Source: Saccharopolyspora indica (GTDB taxonomy: Bacteria; Actinomycetota; Actinomycetes; Mycobacteriales; Pseudonocardiaceae). From it: 64,000 nt of DNA. This document shows positions 8,099 through 16,285 of this stretch, piece by piece (within the stretch, counting starts at the first letter, position 1; each line of letters begins with the position of its first letter). Where the stretch lies: assembly GCF_027853965.1 (NCBI RefSeq), contig NZ_JAQGLB010000015.1, positions 62,001 through 126,000 of the forward strand. The letters are read 5' to 3'. Both the position numbers and the translations under genes were made by a program. Under the pieces are notes generated by a model. That model had not been told where the DNA came from. It ran no database searches and worked only from the letters and a program-made list of their open reading frames with translations.

Positions 8099-8764
8099 AT
8101 GGCGAATCAGATAGCGGCAACTCCCGAGCTGCTCGAGTACGTTCGGAACGTGTCATTGCGCGATGACGAGATTCTTCGCGAGCTCCGGTCCGAAACCGCG
8201 CAACTGCCCGCCGGTGAAGCCATGCAGGTGATGGCGGAAGAGGCGCAACTCCTCGGATTTCTGGTAGGCCTGACAGGTGCGCGCGCTGTGCTGGAGATCG
8301 GTACGTTCACCGGTTACAGCACGCTTTGCATGGCGCGTGCGCTGCCCGCCGATGGCCGGGTGCTCACCTGCGACATCACCGACCGGTGGCCGCGGATCGC
8401 CGCGGAGTACTGGAAGCGGGCGGGCGTGGCCGACCGAATCGAGGTGCGAGTGGGCGATGCGCACGACACGCTGGCGGAATTGCTCGACACCGGTGCGGCC
8501 GGATCGTTCGACCTCGCTTTCATCGACGCGGACAAGAAGGGCTACCGGGCCTACTACGAGGCGGCGCTCTCCCTGGTTCGGCCCGGTGGGCTGATCGTCG
8601 TCGACAACACGCTGTTCTTCGGCAGGGTCGTGGACGCGAACGCCGACGACGCGGACACCGTCGCGATCCGCGAGTTGAACTCCGCGCTCCGCGACGACGA
8701 CCGCGTCGAGCTGTGCATGCTGCCGATGGCCGACGGGATCTCCTTGCTGAGGCGGAAGATCTGA
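8099..8764 (+). CDS. fkbG-like: FkbG-like O-methyltransferase for methoxymalonyl-ACP
   Basis: 221 residues, class I SAM-dependent methyltransferase of the caffeoyl-CoA OMT type. Motif I is VLEIGTFTGYS (residues 64-74); the metal-binding segment is FIDADKKGY, followed by VDNTLFFGRV. In FK506/FK520-type pathways the homologue methylates hydroxymalonyl-ACP to methoxymalonyl-ACP. The other four genes of that pathway lie immediately downstream on the opposite strand, converging on this gene with a 17-bp gap. ATG at 8099 is preferred to the in-frame GTG at 8093; neither has a strong ribosome site, so initiation may be near-leaderless. Methylation of a phenolic OH is a possible alternative. Confidence 0.88.
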   Translation: MANQIAATPELLEYVRNVSLRDDEILRELRSETAQLPAGEAMQVMAEEAQLLGFLVGLTGARAVLEIGTFTGYSTLCMARALPADGRVLTCDITDRWPRIAAEYWKRAGVADRIEVRVGDAHDTLAELLDTGAAGSFDLAFIDADKKGYRAYYEAALSLVRPGGLIVVDNTLFFGRVVDANADDADTVAIRELNSALRDDDRVELCMLPMADGISLLRRKI

Positions 8765-8781
8765 TCGGCCGGCGGCGTCGG

Positions 8782-9867
8782 CTACACCACCGCGCCCGCA
8801 CTGCTCAGTTCGGGCGCGGTCAGCCGCATGGTGGTCGGTGCCGGGCGGCGAGCCGGAACCAGGTGCAGGCGCTGCACGTCCGGCTCGGCCGCGTCGAGCA
8901 CCGCGCGGCAGTCGCACGCCTCGTCGGTGTAGCCCGCGAAGCGGTAGGCGACGTCCATCATGCGATTGCGCTCGGTGCGGCGGAAGTCGGCCAGCAGGTG
9001 GACTCCGCTCCGGGCCGCCTGGTCGGCGAGCCAGTTGAGGATCGCCGCCCCCACCCCGAAGGAAACCACCCGGCACGAGGTCGCGAGCAGCTTCAGGTGC
9101 CACGCGCCCGGGTGGAACTCCAGCAGCAGCACGCCGATCGCGCCGTGCGGGCCGAAGCGGTCGGTGAGGCCGGCGACCAGCACCGCGTGCTTGGGATCGG
9201 TTCGCAGTGAGCGCAACGCCGCATCGGAGTAGTGCACGCCGGTCGCGTTCATCTGACTCGTGCGCAGGGTCAGCTCCTCGACCCTGGACAGCTCCTCCTC
9301 GCCGGCCCGGCCGATCTGCAGCCGCAGGTCCAGCGAGCGCAGGAAGTCCTCGTCCGGCCCGGCGAACTCGGCCTGCGCGGCCTCGCGGCGGAACCCGGCC
9401 TGGTACATCTCGCGGCGCCGTCGCGAGTCCGCGGTGACCGTGCGCGGGCTGAACTCGGGCAGGTCCGGTAGCCGCAACGCGTCCTCGGCCGGGTAGCAGC
9501 GGACCTGCGGCAGGTGGAAGGACACCTCGGCGCGCTCGGCGGGCTGGTCGTCGATGAAGGCGATGGTGTCCAAGGAGAACTTCAGCTCGTCGGCGATCCG
9601 GCGCACCGATTCGGACTTGGGACCCCAGCCGATGCGGGGCAGCACGAAGTACTCCGCGATCCCGAGCTCCTCCAGCCGGGACCACGCCGGATCGTGGTCG
9701 TTCTTGCTGGCGATGGACTGCAGGACGCCCCGCTCGTCGAGCGCGCGCACCACGTCGACCACCGGTGCCGGGAGCTCGACCTGCCCGTCCTCCACGAGCG
9801 TGCCCCGCCACAGCGTGTTGTCGAGGTCCCAGACCAGACACTTCGCGATCTTCGCCGGCTCGGTCAC
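8782..9867 (-). CDS. fkbH-like: FkbH-like glyceryl-ACP synthase (HAD superfamily)
   Basis: 361 residues. The HAD signature LVWDLDNTLWRG (Asp14, Asp16) is characteristic of FkbH proteins, followed by IASKND and a FIDDQPAE block; a C-terminal acyltransferase-like region contains LTLRTSQMNATG. FkbH proteins take 1,3-bisphosphoglycerate, remove phosphate and load glyceryl onto the dedicated ACP, the first step of methoxymalonyl-ACP synthesis. GTG at 9867 has GGAGGA upstream; another in-frame GTG lies seven codons earlier and would overlap the end of the dehydrogenase gene. This is the last gene of the minus-strand precursor unit. Confidence 0.92.
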   Translation of the reverse strand: MTEPAKIAKCLVWDLDNTLWRGTLVEDGQVELPAPVVDVVRALDERGVLQSIASKNDHDPAWSRLEELGIAEYFVLPRIGWGPKSESVRRIADELKFSLDTIAFIDDQPAERAEVSFHLPQVRCYPAEDALRLPDLPEFSPRTVTADSRRRREMYQAGFRREAAQAEFAGPDEDFLRSLDLRLQIGRAGEEELSRVEELTLRTSQMNATGVHYSDAALRSLRTDPKHAVLVAGLTDRFGPHGAIGVLLLEFHPGAWHLKLLATSCRVVSFGVGAAILNWLADQAARSGVHLLADFRRTERNRMMDVAYRFAGYTDEACDCRAVLDAAEPDVQRLHLVPARRPAPTTMRLTAPELSSAGAVV

Positions 9868-9881
9868 CGCATCCTCCGGGT

Positions 9882-10991
9882 TCAGCACGCCGTCGCGACG
9901 GCGTGGTCGGCCAGGATCATCTGGCAGATCTCGTTGCTGCCCTCGATGATCTCCATCAACTTCGAATCGCGGTACGCCCGGGCGACCAGCTGCTGGTCGG
10001 TCGCCCCGGCGGAGGCCAGGACCTGCACCGCGGCTGCCGCGCCCCGCGCGGCGTGCGCGGCGGCGACGTACTTCGCCAGCACCGCGGCGGTCACCGCCTC
10101 CGGCGAACCCGCGTCCCAGCAGCGGCTGGCGTGTTCGCAGGCCCGTCTGCTGATCTGCTCGGCGGCCAGCAGGTCGGCGAGATGCCGCTGGACGAGCTGG
10201 TGGTCGGCCAGCGGTTTGCCGAACTGCTCGCGCGACCTCGCGTGGTGCGCCGCCGCGGACAGGCAGCCCCGCAGGATTCCCGCGCAACCCCAGGCCACCG
10301 ACATCCGGCCGTAGGCCAGCGCCGCCGTGACCAGCAGCGGCAACGAGAATCCCGTGCCGCCCAGCACGTTCTCCGCGGGGACGCGCACCGCGTCGAAGGT
10401 CAGGTTCGCGTGCCCCGCCGCCCGGCAACCGAGCGGGTTCTCCACCGGAGCCACGTGCACGCCGGGTGCCGAGGCCGGTACGACGACGGCACCGGCGCCG
10501 TCGCCGTACCTGCCGAACACGACGATCACATCGGCGTAGACCGCGGCGGTGGTCCACTTCTTCCGGCCGGTCACCACGGCCGTGCGCCCGCTGGAGGTGA
10601 TCTCGGTCGAGACCGCCGAGAGGTCGCTGCCCGCCTCCGGCTCGCTGAAGGCGACGGCCGCCAGCCCGCCGCTGGTCAGCTGCGGCAGGAACGCTCGGCG
10701 CTGCTGCGCGTCCGCCAGGCGCTGGATGCTCCACGCCGCCATGCCCTGCGAGGTCATGACGCTGCGCACCGAGCTGCAGATGCTTCCCACGTGAGCGGTG
10801 AACTCGCCGTTGTCCAGGCTGCTCGCGCCGAGGCCGCCGAACTCGGCGGGCACCTGCGCGCACAGCAGGCCGCGGGCGCCGAGGTCGCGCAGCAGCTCCG
10901 CGGGCAACCGGCCCGCGACGTCCCACGCCCCGGCCTCGTCGCCGATGAGGGAGGCGACCAGTTCGCGCCCATCGGCCAGCGGCTCAGACAC
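9882..10991 (-). CDS. fkbI-like: FkbI-like acyl-ACP dehydrogenase
   Basis: 369 residues of the acyl-CoA dehydrogenase fold: AFSEPEAGSDLSAV (flavin/substrate segment), W-T-T in KKWTTAA, the AYGRMSVAWGCAG helix, REQFGKPLADHQ, and the catalytic Glu350 in IIEGSNEICQ. In the methoxymalonyl pathway it oxidises the ACP-bound hydroxyacyl intermediate after the FkbK step. The GTG start overlaps the stop of the ACP gene by 8 bp, indicating translational coupling. Full family length, no missing catalytic residue seen. Confidence 0.92.
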   Translation of the reverse strand: MSEPLADGRELVASLIGDEAGAWDVAGRLPAELLRDLGARGLLCAQVPAEFGGLGASSLDNGEFTAHVGSICSSVRSVMTSQGMAAWSIQRLADAQQRRAFLPQLTSGGLAAVAFSEPEAGSDLSAVSTEITSSGRTAVVTGRKKWTTAAVYADVIVVFGRYGDGAGAVVVPASAPGVHVAPVENPLGCRAAGHANLTFDAVRVPAENVLGGTGFSLPLLVTAALAYGRMSVAWGCAGILRGCLSAAAHHARSREQFGKPLADHQLVQRHLADLLAAEQISRRACEHASRCWDAGSPEAVTAAVLAKYVAAAHAARGAAAAVQVLASAGATDQQLVARAYRDSKLMEIIEGSNEICQMILADHAVATAC

Positions 10992-11235
10992 CTGTGGTCG
11001 TCCGCAGCCGCAGGACCAGGTCGGTCATCGCCCGGACGGACCGGAAGTTGTCCAGCTTCAGGTCGGGGCCCGCGATCGCGACGCCGTAGGCCTGTTCCAG
11101 GTGCACCACCAGTTCCATCGCGAACATGGAGTTGACCAGTCCGGAGGCGAAGAGGTCCTGATCGGCGGCCACGGTGGCGCGCGTCCGGCCCTGCACGTGG
11201 TCGAGCAGCTCGGTGGTGATGTCCTCTGCAGTCAC
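10984..11235 (-). CDS. fkbJ-like: FkbJ-like discrete acyl carrier protein
   Basis: 83 residues, acidic and helical. The phosphopantetheine attachment site is Ser36 in SGLVNSMFAME; the Asn before the Ser instead of the usual Asp is typical of methoxymalonyl-pathway ACPs. It carries the three-carbon unit through glyceryl, hydroxymalonyl and methoxymalonyl stages and then delivers it to a PKS acyltransferase. It starts at a GTG that overlaps the stop of the fkbK-like gene (GTGA), and its stop overlaps the fkbI-like start. Confidence 0.92.
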   Translation of the reverse strand: MTAEDITTELLDHVQGRTRATVAADQDLFASGLVNSMFAMELVVHLEQAYGVAIAGPDLKLDNFRSVRAMTDLVLRLRTTTGV

Positions 11236-12098
11236 GACAGCAATGCCCTTTCGTACTCGTAGAATCCGCGGCCGCTCTTGCGGCCGAGGTGGCCGTCTCG
11301 GACCTTCGCCCGCAGCGCCGCGCAGGGGCGGCAGTTCTCGTCCCCGGTCCGCTCGTGCAGCACCTCGAGGGAGTCGACGAGGTTGTCGATCCCGATCAGG
11401 TCCGCGGTGCGCAGCGGACCGGTGGGGTGCCCGAGGCAGCCCTGCATCAACGCGTCCACGTCCTCGGCCGGAGCGACGCCGTCGCCGACCAGCCGCGCCG
11501 CGGCGTTGATCATGGGGTGCAGCAGGCGGCTGGTCACGAACCCGGGCGAATCCCGGACGACGACGCGACGCCTGCCCATCGCGGCGAGCAGCGCGTCGGC
11601 CGCGGCCAGCGCGCTGCCGGTGGTGCGGGGTCCGGCGATGACCTCGACCATGTCGATGAGGTAGGTCGGGTTCATGAAGTGGGTGCCGAGCAGGGTGCCG
11701 GGATCGCGGACGGAGTCGGCGAGTTCGTCGATCGGAATGCCCGAGGTGTTGGAGATCAGCGGCGTGCCGGGGGCAATCGCGGCGGACACCTCGCCGAGCA
11801 CCGCGTCCTTGATCTTCGGGGCCTCGGTGACGGCCTCGATGACGGCGGTGCTGCCGGCGGCTTCGGCAATGGTGGTCGTGGTGACCAGTTCGCCTTCGTC
11901 GTGCTCGGGGAGCGCGGTCAGCAGCCGGGCGTGGCGCAGCTGGGCCGCGATGCTGCTGCGCGCCCGGTCGAGGGTCGGCCGGTCGACGTCGATCAGCCGC
12001 ACCGGGACGCCGTGGCCGATGGCCAGGGTCGCGATTCCGGTGCCCATCACACCGGCACCGACCACGGTCAGCCGGTGGGGCGTCGGGTCAGTCGTCAT
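11232..12098 (-). CDS. fkbK-like: FkbK-like 3-hydroxyacyl-CoA/ACP dehydrogenase
   Basis: 288 residues, with a Rossmann motif GAGVMG (residues 14-19) and the HAD family blocks TSGIPIDEL, GTHFMNP and SPGFVTSRLL. In methoxymalonyl-ACP synthesis it oxidises the glyceryl-ACP secondary alcohol with NAD(P). A GGAGGACC ribosome site precedes the ATG. A 78-bp gap separates it from the upstream dpgD-like gene, the largest gap in this unit, so it may mark the join between starter and extender sub-operons. Confidence 0.92.
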   Translation of the reverse strand: MTTDPTPHRLTVVGAGVMGTGIATLAIGHGVPVRLIDVDRPTLDRARSSIAAQLRHARLLTALPEHDEGELVTTTTIAEAAGSTAVIEAVTEAPKIKDAVLGEVSAAIAPGTPLISNTSGIPIDELADSVRDPGTLLGTHFMNPTYLIDMVEVIAGPRTTGSALAAADALLAAMGRRRVVVRDSPGFVTSRLLHPMINAAARLVGDGVAPAEDVDALMQGCLGHPTGPLRTADLIGIDNLVDSLEVLHERTGDENCRPCAALRAKVRDGHLGRKSGRGFYEYERALLS

Positions 12099-12176
12099 GG
12101 AGGTCCTCCGTACCAGAGCCCGCGGTGCGGGCTGCGCAGGTGGGCTGAGCTTCGAAGACGAGCGAGAACGAGCCCC

Positions 12177-12971
12177 TCAGGTTCCCGTCCACTCGGGCGG
12201 GCGCTTCTCCACGAAGGCGCGAGGACCTTCCACGGCGTCGTTGCTGCGCATCCGTTCCTCCTCCCAGCGGTAGCGGGTGGCGAACGCTCGGTCGAGCGGG
12301 AGGGTGGCGGAGGTCGTCGCCGCCTCCTTCACCGCGCGCACGGCCAGCGGCGCGCAGCGCAGGACGTCCTGGACCCAGCCGTCGACGCATTCGTCCAGCT
12401 CGTCGACCGGCGCGACGTCGTTGGCCAGCCCCAGCTCGAAAGCGCGGGCGGCGCTGAGCCGCCGGCCGGTCATCAGGTGGCCCAGCGCGGTTTTGAACGG
12501 GAGCTGCTTGGTGAGCCGGAAGACGCCGCCGGCGCCGGCGACCAGCCCCAGCCTCGCCTCCGGCAGGGCGAAGGTCGCGTGTTCGGCCGCGACGATGATG
12601 TCGCAGGCCAGCGCCAGCTCGAAGCCCCCGCCGAGCGCGTAGCCGTTGACCCGCGCGATCACCGGCTTGGACAGCTCGAACCGTTCGGTCAACCGCGGCC
12701 ACCCGGGCAACCCCCGGCTGCCGAAGGTGGACGGGGCGGAGCCGCCCGCCACCCGCTCCTTCAGGTCCTGCCCGACGGAGAACGCCCGGTTCCCCTCCCC
12801 GGTGAGGACGCCGACCCAGATCTCGTCGTCCTGCTCGAAATCGTCCCAGATCTCGGCGAGTTCGGCGTGCATGCGCAGGTCCATCGCGTTGAGCACCTGC
12901 GGTCGGTCCAGCGTCACGCGAGCGACGCGACCTCGCTTCTCGTAGCGGACTCTCGGTCGCGCCGATGTCAT
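12177..12971 (-). CDS. dpgD: DpgD-like enoyl-CoA hydratase/isomerase
   Basis: 264 residues of the crotonase superfamily. Oxyanion-hole segments are FSVGQDL and ALGGGFELALACD; LPEARLGLVAGAGG follows. DpgD homologues assist the dehydration/aromatisation of the DpgA tetraketide to 3,5-dihydroxyphenylacetyl-CoA. Assignment rests on the crotonase fold plus position behind dpgA, dpgB and dpgC homologues; an isolated crotonase could not be assigned. GAGGAG precedes the ATG; 28 bp separate it from the dpgC-like gene. Confidence 0.88.
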   Translation of the reverse strand: MTSARPRVRYEKRGRVARVTLDRPQVLNAMDLRMHAELAEIWDDFEQDDEIWVGVLTGEGNRAFSVGQDLKERVAGGSAPSTFGSRGLPGWPRLTERFELSKPVIARVNGYALGGGFELALACDIIVAAEHATFALPEARLGLVAGAGGVFRLTKQLPFKTALGHLMTGRRLSAARAFELGLANDVAPVDELDECVDGWVQDVLRCAPLAVRAVKEAATTSATLPLDRAFATRYRWEEERMRSNDAVEGPRAFVEKRPPEWTGT

Positions 12972-12999
12972 GGCAGACTCCTCGGACGGTCGCGCAAGC

Positions 13000-14274
13000 T
13001 CATCCGGCCCACTTCCCGCCGACCTTGTCCAGCACGTCCCCGCCGTAGAGCCGCATCGACTGCTCGGCGGCGAATTCCGCCATGTACGACCGGAATTCGG
13101 CGAGCGGCTCCTCGGCGAAGTTGAGCATCCGCCGGTTGGCCAGCACCGCGGGATTGCTGAGCATCGCCACGTTCGCCTCCACCGCCGCGTCCAGCTCGCG
13201 CGGGTCCACCACCTCGTCGCACAGCAGCCGGGCGTCGGGTTCGGGCGCCCAGATCTTGCGTCCCCGCAGGATGATCTGGCGGGCCAGTCGCGGGCCGGCG
13301 ATCCGGCTGAGCCGGAGGTTCGCCGCGCCCGGCACGATGCCCTCCTGCGCCGCGGGCAGGCTGAAGTAGGCGTCCGCGCCCGCGATCACCCGGTCGAAGA
13401 CCAGGAGCAGCTGGGCGCCGCCGCCGATGGCGAAGGTGTCCACGGCCGCGATCCAGGGCTTGGCGGCCGACGACCGCTGCCAGGGCCGGTCGTCGCCCAG
13501 GAACAGGCCGTGCGCCAGCTTCGCGATGTAGCCGAGCTCGCGGCGCAGCAGGAAGTCCACGAACGAGATCTGGCCGGCGTGCAGCTTGCTCAGGTTGATG
13601 CCGGCGCTGAACACGCGCTTGCCCAGGTAGCGGGGATGGGTCATCGCCGAGCCGCGCAGCACGCCGACCTGGACCTGCTCGTCCAGCAGCGCCAGGTCGA
13701 CCGCGATCTCCATGTCGTGGATGAGCTCGTTGTCCTCGGCGTTGAGGCAATCCGGGTTGTGCACGGTCAGGTGCGCGGCACCTGCGCGGCGCTCGACGTG
13801 CACGGTGTCCAGCCGGACCTCTCCGCTCTCGGCGAAGGCCGGGAGCAGCTGCACGGCCCGTTCGGTCGGTTGCCGCATCGTTTCGAGGAGGTGGTCACCG
13901 GTCGCGGCGTTGCCCAGCACCTCGCGGAAGAACAGGCCCTGGTCGATCTCCCGCCCTTCCTTGGCCGCCTGGATGTGCTGGAGCTCTTCGGTGAGCTGCT
14001 TCTCGTCGGGCACCAGACCGGGAAAGGCATCGGCCGCCGCCAGGCTCAGCTCGCGCAGCCGCGGCCGCTCGGTCCGCTGCGCGGTCAACCGGTCGTAGAT
14101 CTCCACCACGTTGGCGCGCAGGAACTTCACCCGCAGCCGACGGTTCCGGTCGTGCACCTGGTCGGCCGCGGCCTGCTGCTCGGGCGTCCGCCCGGAACGC
14201 GGCGGCAGCTGCGCCAGCTCGGCTTCGCCGATCGCGACTTCCCTGCTGAACCCGATCGCTTCATCGTCCAACAT
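13000..14274 (-). CDS. dpgC: DpgC-like cofactor-free dioxygenase
   Basis: About 424 residues, longer than ordinary crotonases because of an N-terminal helical domain, as in DpgC. The catalytic half shows RVFSAGINLSKLHAG, VDFLLRRELGYI, VDTFAIGGGAQLLLVFDRV and EGIVPGAANLRL, all hallmarks of DpgC. The enzyme oxidises 3,5-dihydroxyphenylacetyl-CoA with O2 to 3,5-dihydroxyphenylglyoxylate without metal or flavin. ATG at 14274 is chosen over 14289 because AGAGG precedes it; it overlaps the dpgB-like stop. With no aminotransferase nearby, the keto acid (or its decarboxylated benzoate) is likely used as PKS starter instead of as a glycine residue. Confidence 0.92.
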   Translation of the reverse strand: MLDDEAIGFSREVAIGEAELAQLPPRSGRTPEQQAAADQVHDRNRRLRVKFLRANVVEIYDRLTAQRTERPRLRELSLAAADAFPGLVPDEKQLTEELQHIQAAKEGREIDQGLFFREVLGNAATGDHLLETMRQPTERAVQLLPAFAESGEVRLDTVHVERRAGAAHLTVHNPDCLNAEDNELIHDMEIAVDLALLDEQVQVGVLRGSAMTHPRYLGKRVFSAGINLSKLHAGQISFVDFLLRRELGYIAKLAHGLFLGDDRPWQRSSAAKPWIAAVDTFAIGGGAQLLLVFDRVIAGADAYFSLPAAQEGIVPGAANLRLSRIAGPRLARQIILRGRKIWAPEPDARLLCDEVVDPRELDAAVEANVAMLSNPAVLANRRMLNFAEEPLAEFRSYMAEFAAEQSMRLYGGDVLDKVGGKWAG

Positions 14275-14947
14275 GGACAGGCCTCTCATCGGCTGCGCGG
14301 CGCAGGGTCCGGTCGCTCGCGGCGAGGTGCACGCCCAACGCGTCCTCGAAGGACGTCGTCGTGGCGTCGAGCAGCAGCCGCCGCCGGATGGCGAACTCGG
14401 CCGCGTCCACCGAGCCCAGGGCGGCTACCGCGGTGTCCAGCGCCGCAGGCAGGTTCACCGCGGTCTCGTCGACCAAGCCGAACTCGGCGGCCTTGGCCGC
14501 GCTGATCACCGGGTCGGAGATGAGCAGTCGCCGGGTGCGCGCGACGCCGATCTGGTTGGCCAGCCGGTACAGCACCATGCCGGGCCAGAACCGGCCCGCC
14601 CCGGTCGGCAGCGCCAGCTGCGCGTCGTTGGCCGCGATCCGGTGGTCGGCGACCATCAGCACTTCCACCGCTGGATTGCCGCAGTGACCTTCGGCGACGG
14701 CGATGGTGACCGCGCGCAGCCGCTCCATCCGGCGCAGAGCTCGTTCCCAGCGGTTGACGCGGTGGATGTCGATCTCACCCGGCCACTGCTCGCCACCGGG
14801 TTCGCCGTTGCCGAGCTGGACGATCGCCAGGACGTCGTCGCTGGCGTCCTCGACCCGGTCGCAGAACTCGTTCACCGCTCGGATCAACTCATCGGAGAGC
14901 GTTCCGCCGCCGGTGATCTCCAGGACGGGAAGCCCGCCTGTGGACAT
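14261..14947 (-). CDS. dpgB: DpgB-like crotonase homologue
   Basis: About 228 residues. Crotonase fold with weak active-site conservation: AVAEGHCGNPAVEVLMVADHRIAA replaces the usual Gly-rich oxyanion segment, as expected for DpgB, which boosts DpgA turnover and aids dehydration. It sits between dpgA-like and dpgC-like genes. The ATG at 14947 has GGGG at good spacing; the alternative ATG at 14974 overlaps the dpgA-like stop but has no ribosome site. Confidence 0.88.
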   Translation of the reverse strand: MSTGGLPVLEITGGGTLSDELIRAVNEFCDRVEDASDDVLAIVQLGNGEPGGEQWPGEIDIHRVNRWERALRRMERLRAVTIAVAEGHCGNPAVEVLMVADHRIAANDAQLALPTGAGRFWPGMVLYRLANQIGVARTRRLLISDPVISAAKAAEFGLVDETAVNLPAALDTAVAALGSVDAAEFAIRRRLLLDATTTSFEDALGVHLAASDRTLRRAADERPVHVGR

Positions 14948-14964
14948 GGTGTCGCCCCAATCTG

Positions 14965-16095
14965 TCAGCGCCATTGGACGAGAGCGGTCTCGATGGTGGA
15001 ACCCGGTCCCATCGTCATCAGCACCCCGTGGTCACCGGGGCGGACCACCGCCTCTTCCGCGAGCGCGGCGTAGGAGAACAGGAAGGAACCGCTGGAGAGG
15101 TTGCCGTAGTCGCGGAGCACACCGGAGGTGTGCCGGACGTCCCAGCGGGTCAGGCCGAGGTTGACCATCACCGAGTCGATCACCTTCTTGCCCCCGGAGT
15201 GGATCAACCAGTGCGCTATGTCGCTGCGGCGCAGCGAAGTGCCGGCCAGCAGCCGGTCCACCACCAGCTCGGCGTGCGCGCCGACCACGTACGGCACTTC
15301 CCGGTCGAGGAAGAAGCTGAACTTGCCGTGGTCGTCGTCCCAGTCGAAGCGCATCGCGTCGATGGCATCGGGCATGATGCAGCTGGCGAACTTCAGGACG
15401 GTCGGACCGCCGCGGGGGCCGGTGTCGTCGGCGAGCACGGCCACCGCCGCCGAGCCGTCCCCGAACAGGCTGTTGACCACCGACGTCCGCATCGTGCCGT
15501 CGAAGGCGTACGCCGCCGAGCACGCCTCGATGCACAGCATCACGGCCAGCTTTCCGGGATGGGCCTCGGCCCAGCCCGAGACCGCCGTCAGGCCGTTGAG
15601 ACCGGCGTTGCACCCCATCCCGACCACGTCCAACCGGCTGGTGTGGACGTCCAGGCCCAGCTCGCGGATCAGCAGCGCGCTCAGGCCGGGGGTGAGGAAT
15701 CCGGTCGAGGTCACGCAGCACAGGTAGGCGACGTCGTCGAGGTCGGCGTCGGCGTCCTTCAGGCACGCCTGCAGCGCGCGCACGCCCATCTCGATGCCCT
15801 GCGTGCGGTGCTTGGCCAGCAGTTCGCCTTGCGTCTCGTCGCGGCGAGTGCCGTCGTCGCGCTCCGGCGGCAGGTTCAGGAACCGCCGGTCGATCGCGCT
15901 GTTGAGGAAGACCGACCGGACCCGCTGGTCGGTGATCTGGAAGATGTCGAGCAGTTCCTCCTGGGTGTAGGAGAACGCCGGGACGGCCGTCCCGACCCCG
16001 ATGATCCTCGGTCGCCCGGCGGTGCGGACCGCGCCGCTGTTCGCGGCCGGATCGGCGGCCGGAACGGTATGGGGTAACTCCGCTAATTGTGTCAT
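14965..16095 (-). CDS. dpgA: DpgA-like type III polyketide synthase (3,5-dihydroxyphenylacetyl-CoA synthase)
   Basis: 376 residues of the chalcone-synthase fold. The catalytic triad is readable: Cys162 in VVGMGCNAGLNG, His299 in HWLIHSGGKK and Asn332 in RDYGNLSSG. DpgA condenses four malonyl-CoA and, with DpgB/DpgD, gives 3,5-dihydroxyphenylacetyl-CoA. Leu4 and Leu7 are both TTA (16084-16086, 16075-16077), among very few TTA codons in the window, so synthesis of the aromatic unit may need the bldA tRNA. No suitable downstream start avoids them. It is the first gene of the minus-strand precursor unit and diverges from PKS1 across a 423-bp regulatory region. Confidence 0.94.
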   Translation of the reverse strand: MTQLAELPHTVPAADPAANSGAVRTAGRPRIIGVGTAVPAFSYTQEELLDIFQITDQRVRSVFLNSAIDRRFLNLPPERDDGTRRDETQGELLAKHRTQGIEMGVRALQACLKDADADLDDVAYLCCVTSTGFLTPGLSALLIRELGLDVHTSRLDVVGMGCNAGLNGLTAVSGWAEAHPGKLAVMLCIEACSAAYAFDGTMRTSVVNSLFGDGSAAVAVLADDTGPRGGPTVLKFASCIMPDAIDAMRFDWDDDHGKFSFFLDREVPYVVGAHAELVVDRLLAGTSLRRSDIAHWLIHSGGKKVIDSVMVNLGLTRWDVRHTSGVLRDYGNLSSGSFLFSYAALAEEAVVRPGDHGVLMTMGPGSTIETALVQWR

Positions 16096-16120
16096 CAGGA
16101 CCCCACAATAATTTCGATCT

Positions 16121-16133
16121 GACTTTGAAAGTC
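16121..16133. promoter_or_regulatory. Palindrome upstream of dpgA, operator candidate
   Basis: GACTTTGAAAGTC is a perfect palindrome with 6-bp arms around one base, centred about 32 bp upstream of the dpgA start codon. The position would cover the core promoter, so a repressor site is possible. No matching copy was noticed at the other promoters. Confidence 0.35.
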
Positions 16134-16202
16134 TGCGCTATGGGAGGCGTTGTCGCCTAAACCCGACTGGATATTAGGTGTCCGCGAGCGTCATTCGCAA
16201 GG

Positions 16203-16230
16203 TTGACGCCGATCGGGTGAGCGGTATTGG
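16203..16230 (+). promoter_or_regulatory. Putative promoter toward PKS1
   Basis: TTGACG (16203-16208) and TATTGG (16225-16230) are spaced by 16 bp. The -35 match is good and the -10 is weak. If used, the PKS1 leader would be about 280 nt and would include the GGTAGGGG repeats, which then could not act as upstream activator sites. A second weak -10 (TATAGA at 16354) lies downstream of the repeats. Confidence 0.25.
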
Positions 16231-16285
16231 TTCCGGCGGTGGTCTGAGTTTGGGTTCGCCGCTGAATGAGGGGGCTATAAGCACA

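Noticed and set aside
8764..8782. Short hairpin between the convergent methyltransferase and fkbH-like genes
   Set aside because: Only a 4-bp GCCG/CGGC stem is visible, too short to call a terminator.
8153..9841. 562-residue minus-strand frame crossing the methyltransferase and fkbH-like genes
   Set aside because: It overlaps two genes with clear family motifs in other frames and has low-complexity composition.
12177..16095. Glycopeptide antibiotic cluster suggested by dpgA-D
   Set aside because: No NRPS, P450 cross-linking enzymes or hpgT-like aminotransferase lie in the window; the neighbours are PKS genes.
16276..16281. TATAAG as a PKS1 -10 element
   Set aside because: The nearest -35-like sequence (TTGGGT) is about 20 bp away, outside normal spacing, and the repeats would then lie downstream of the start site.
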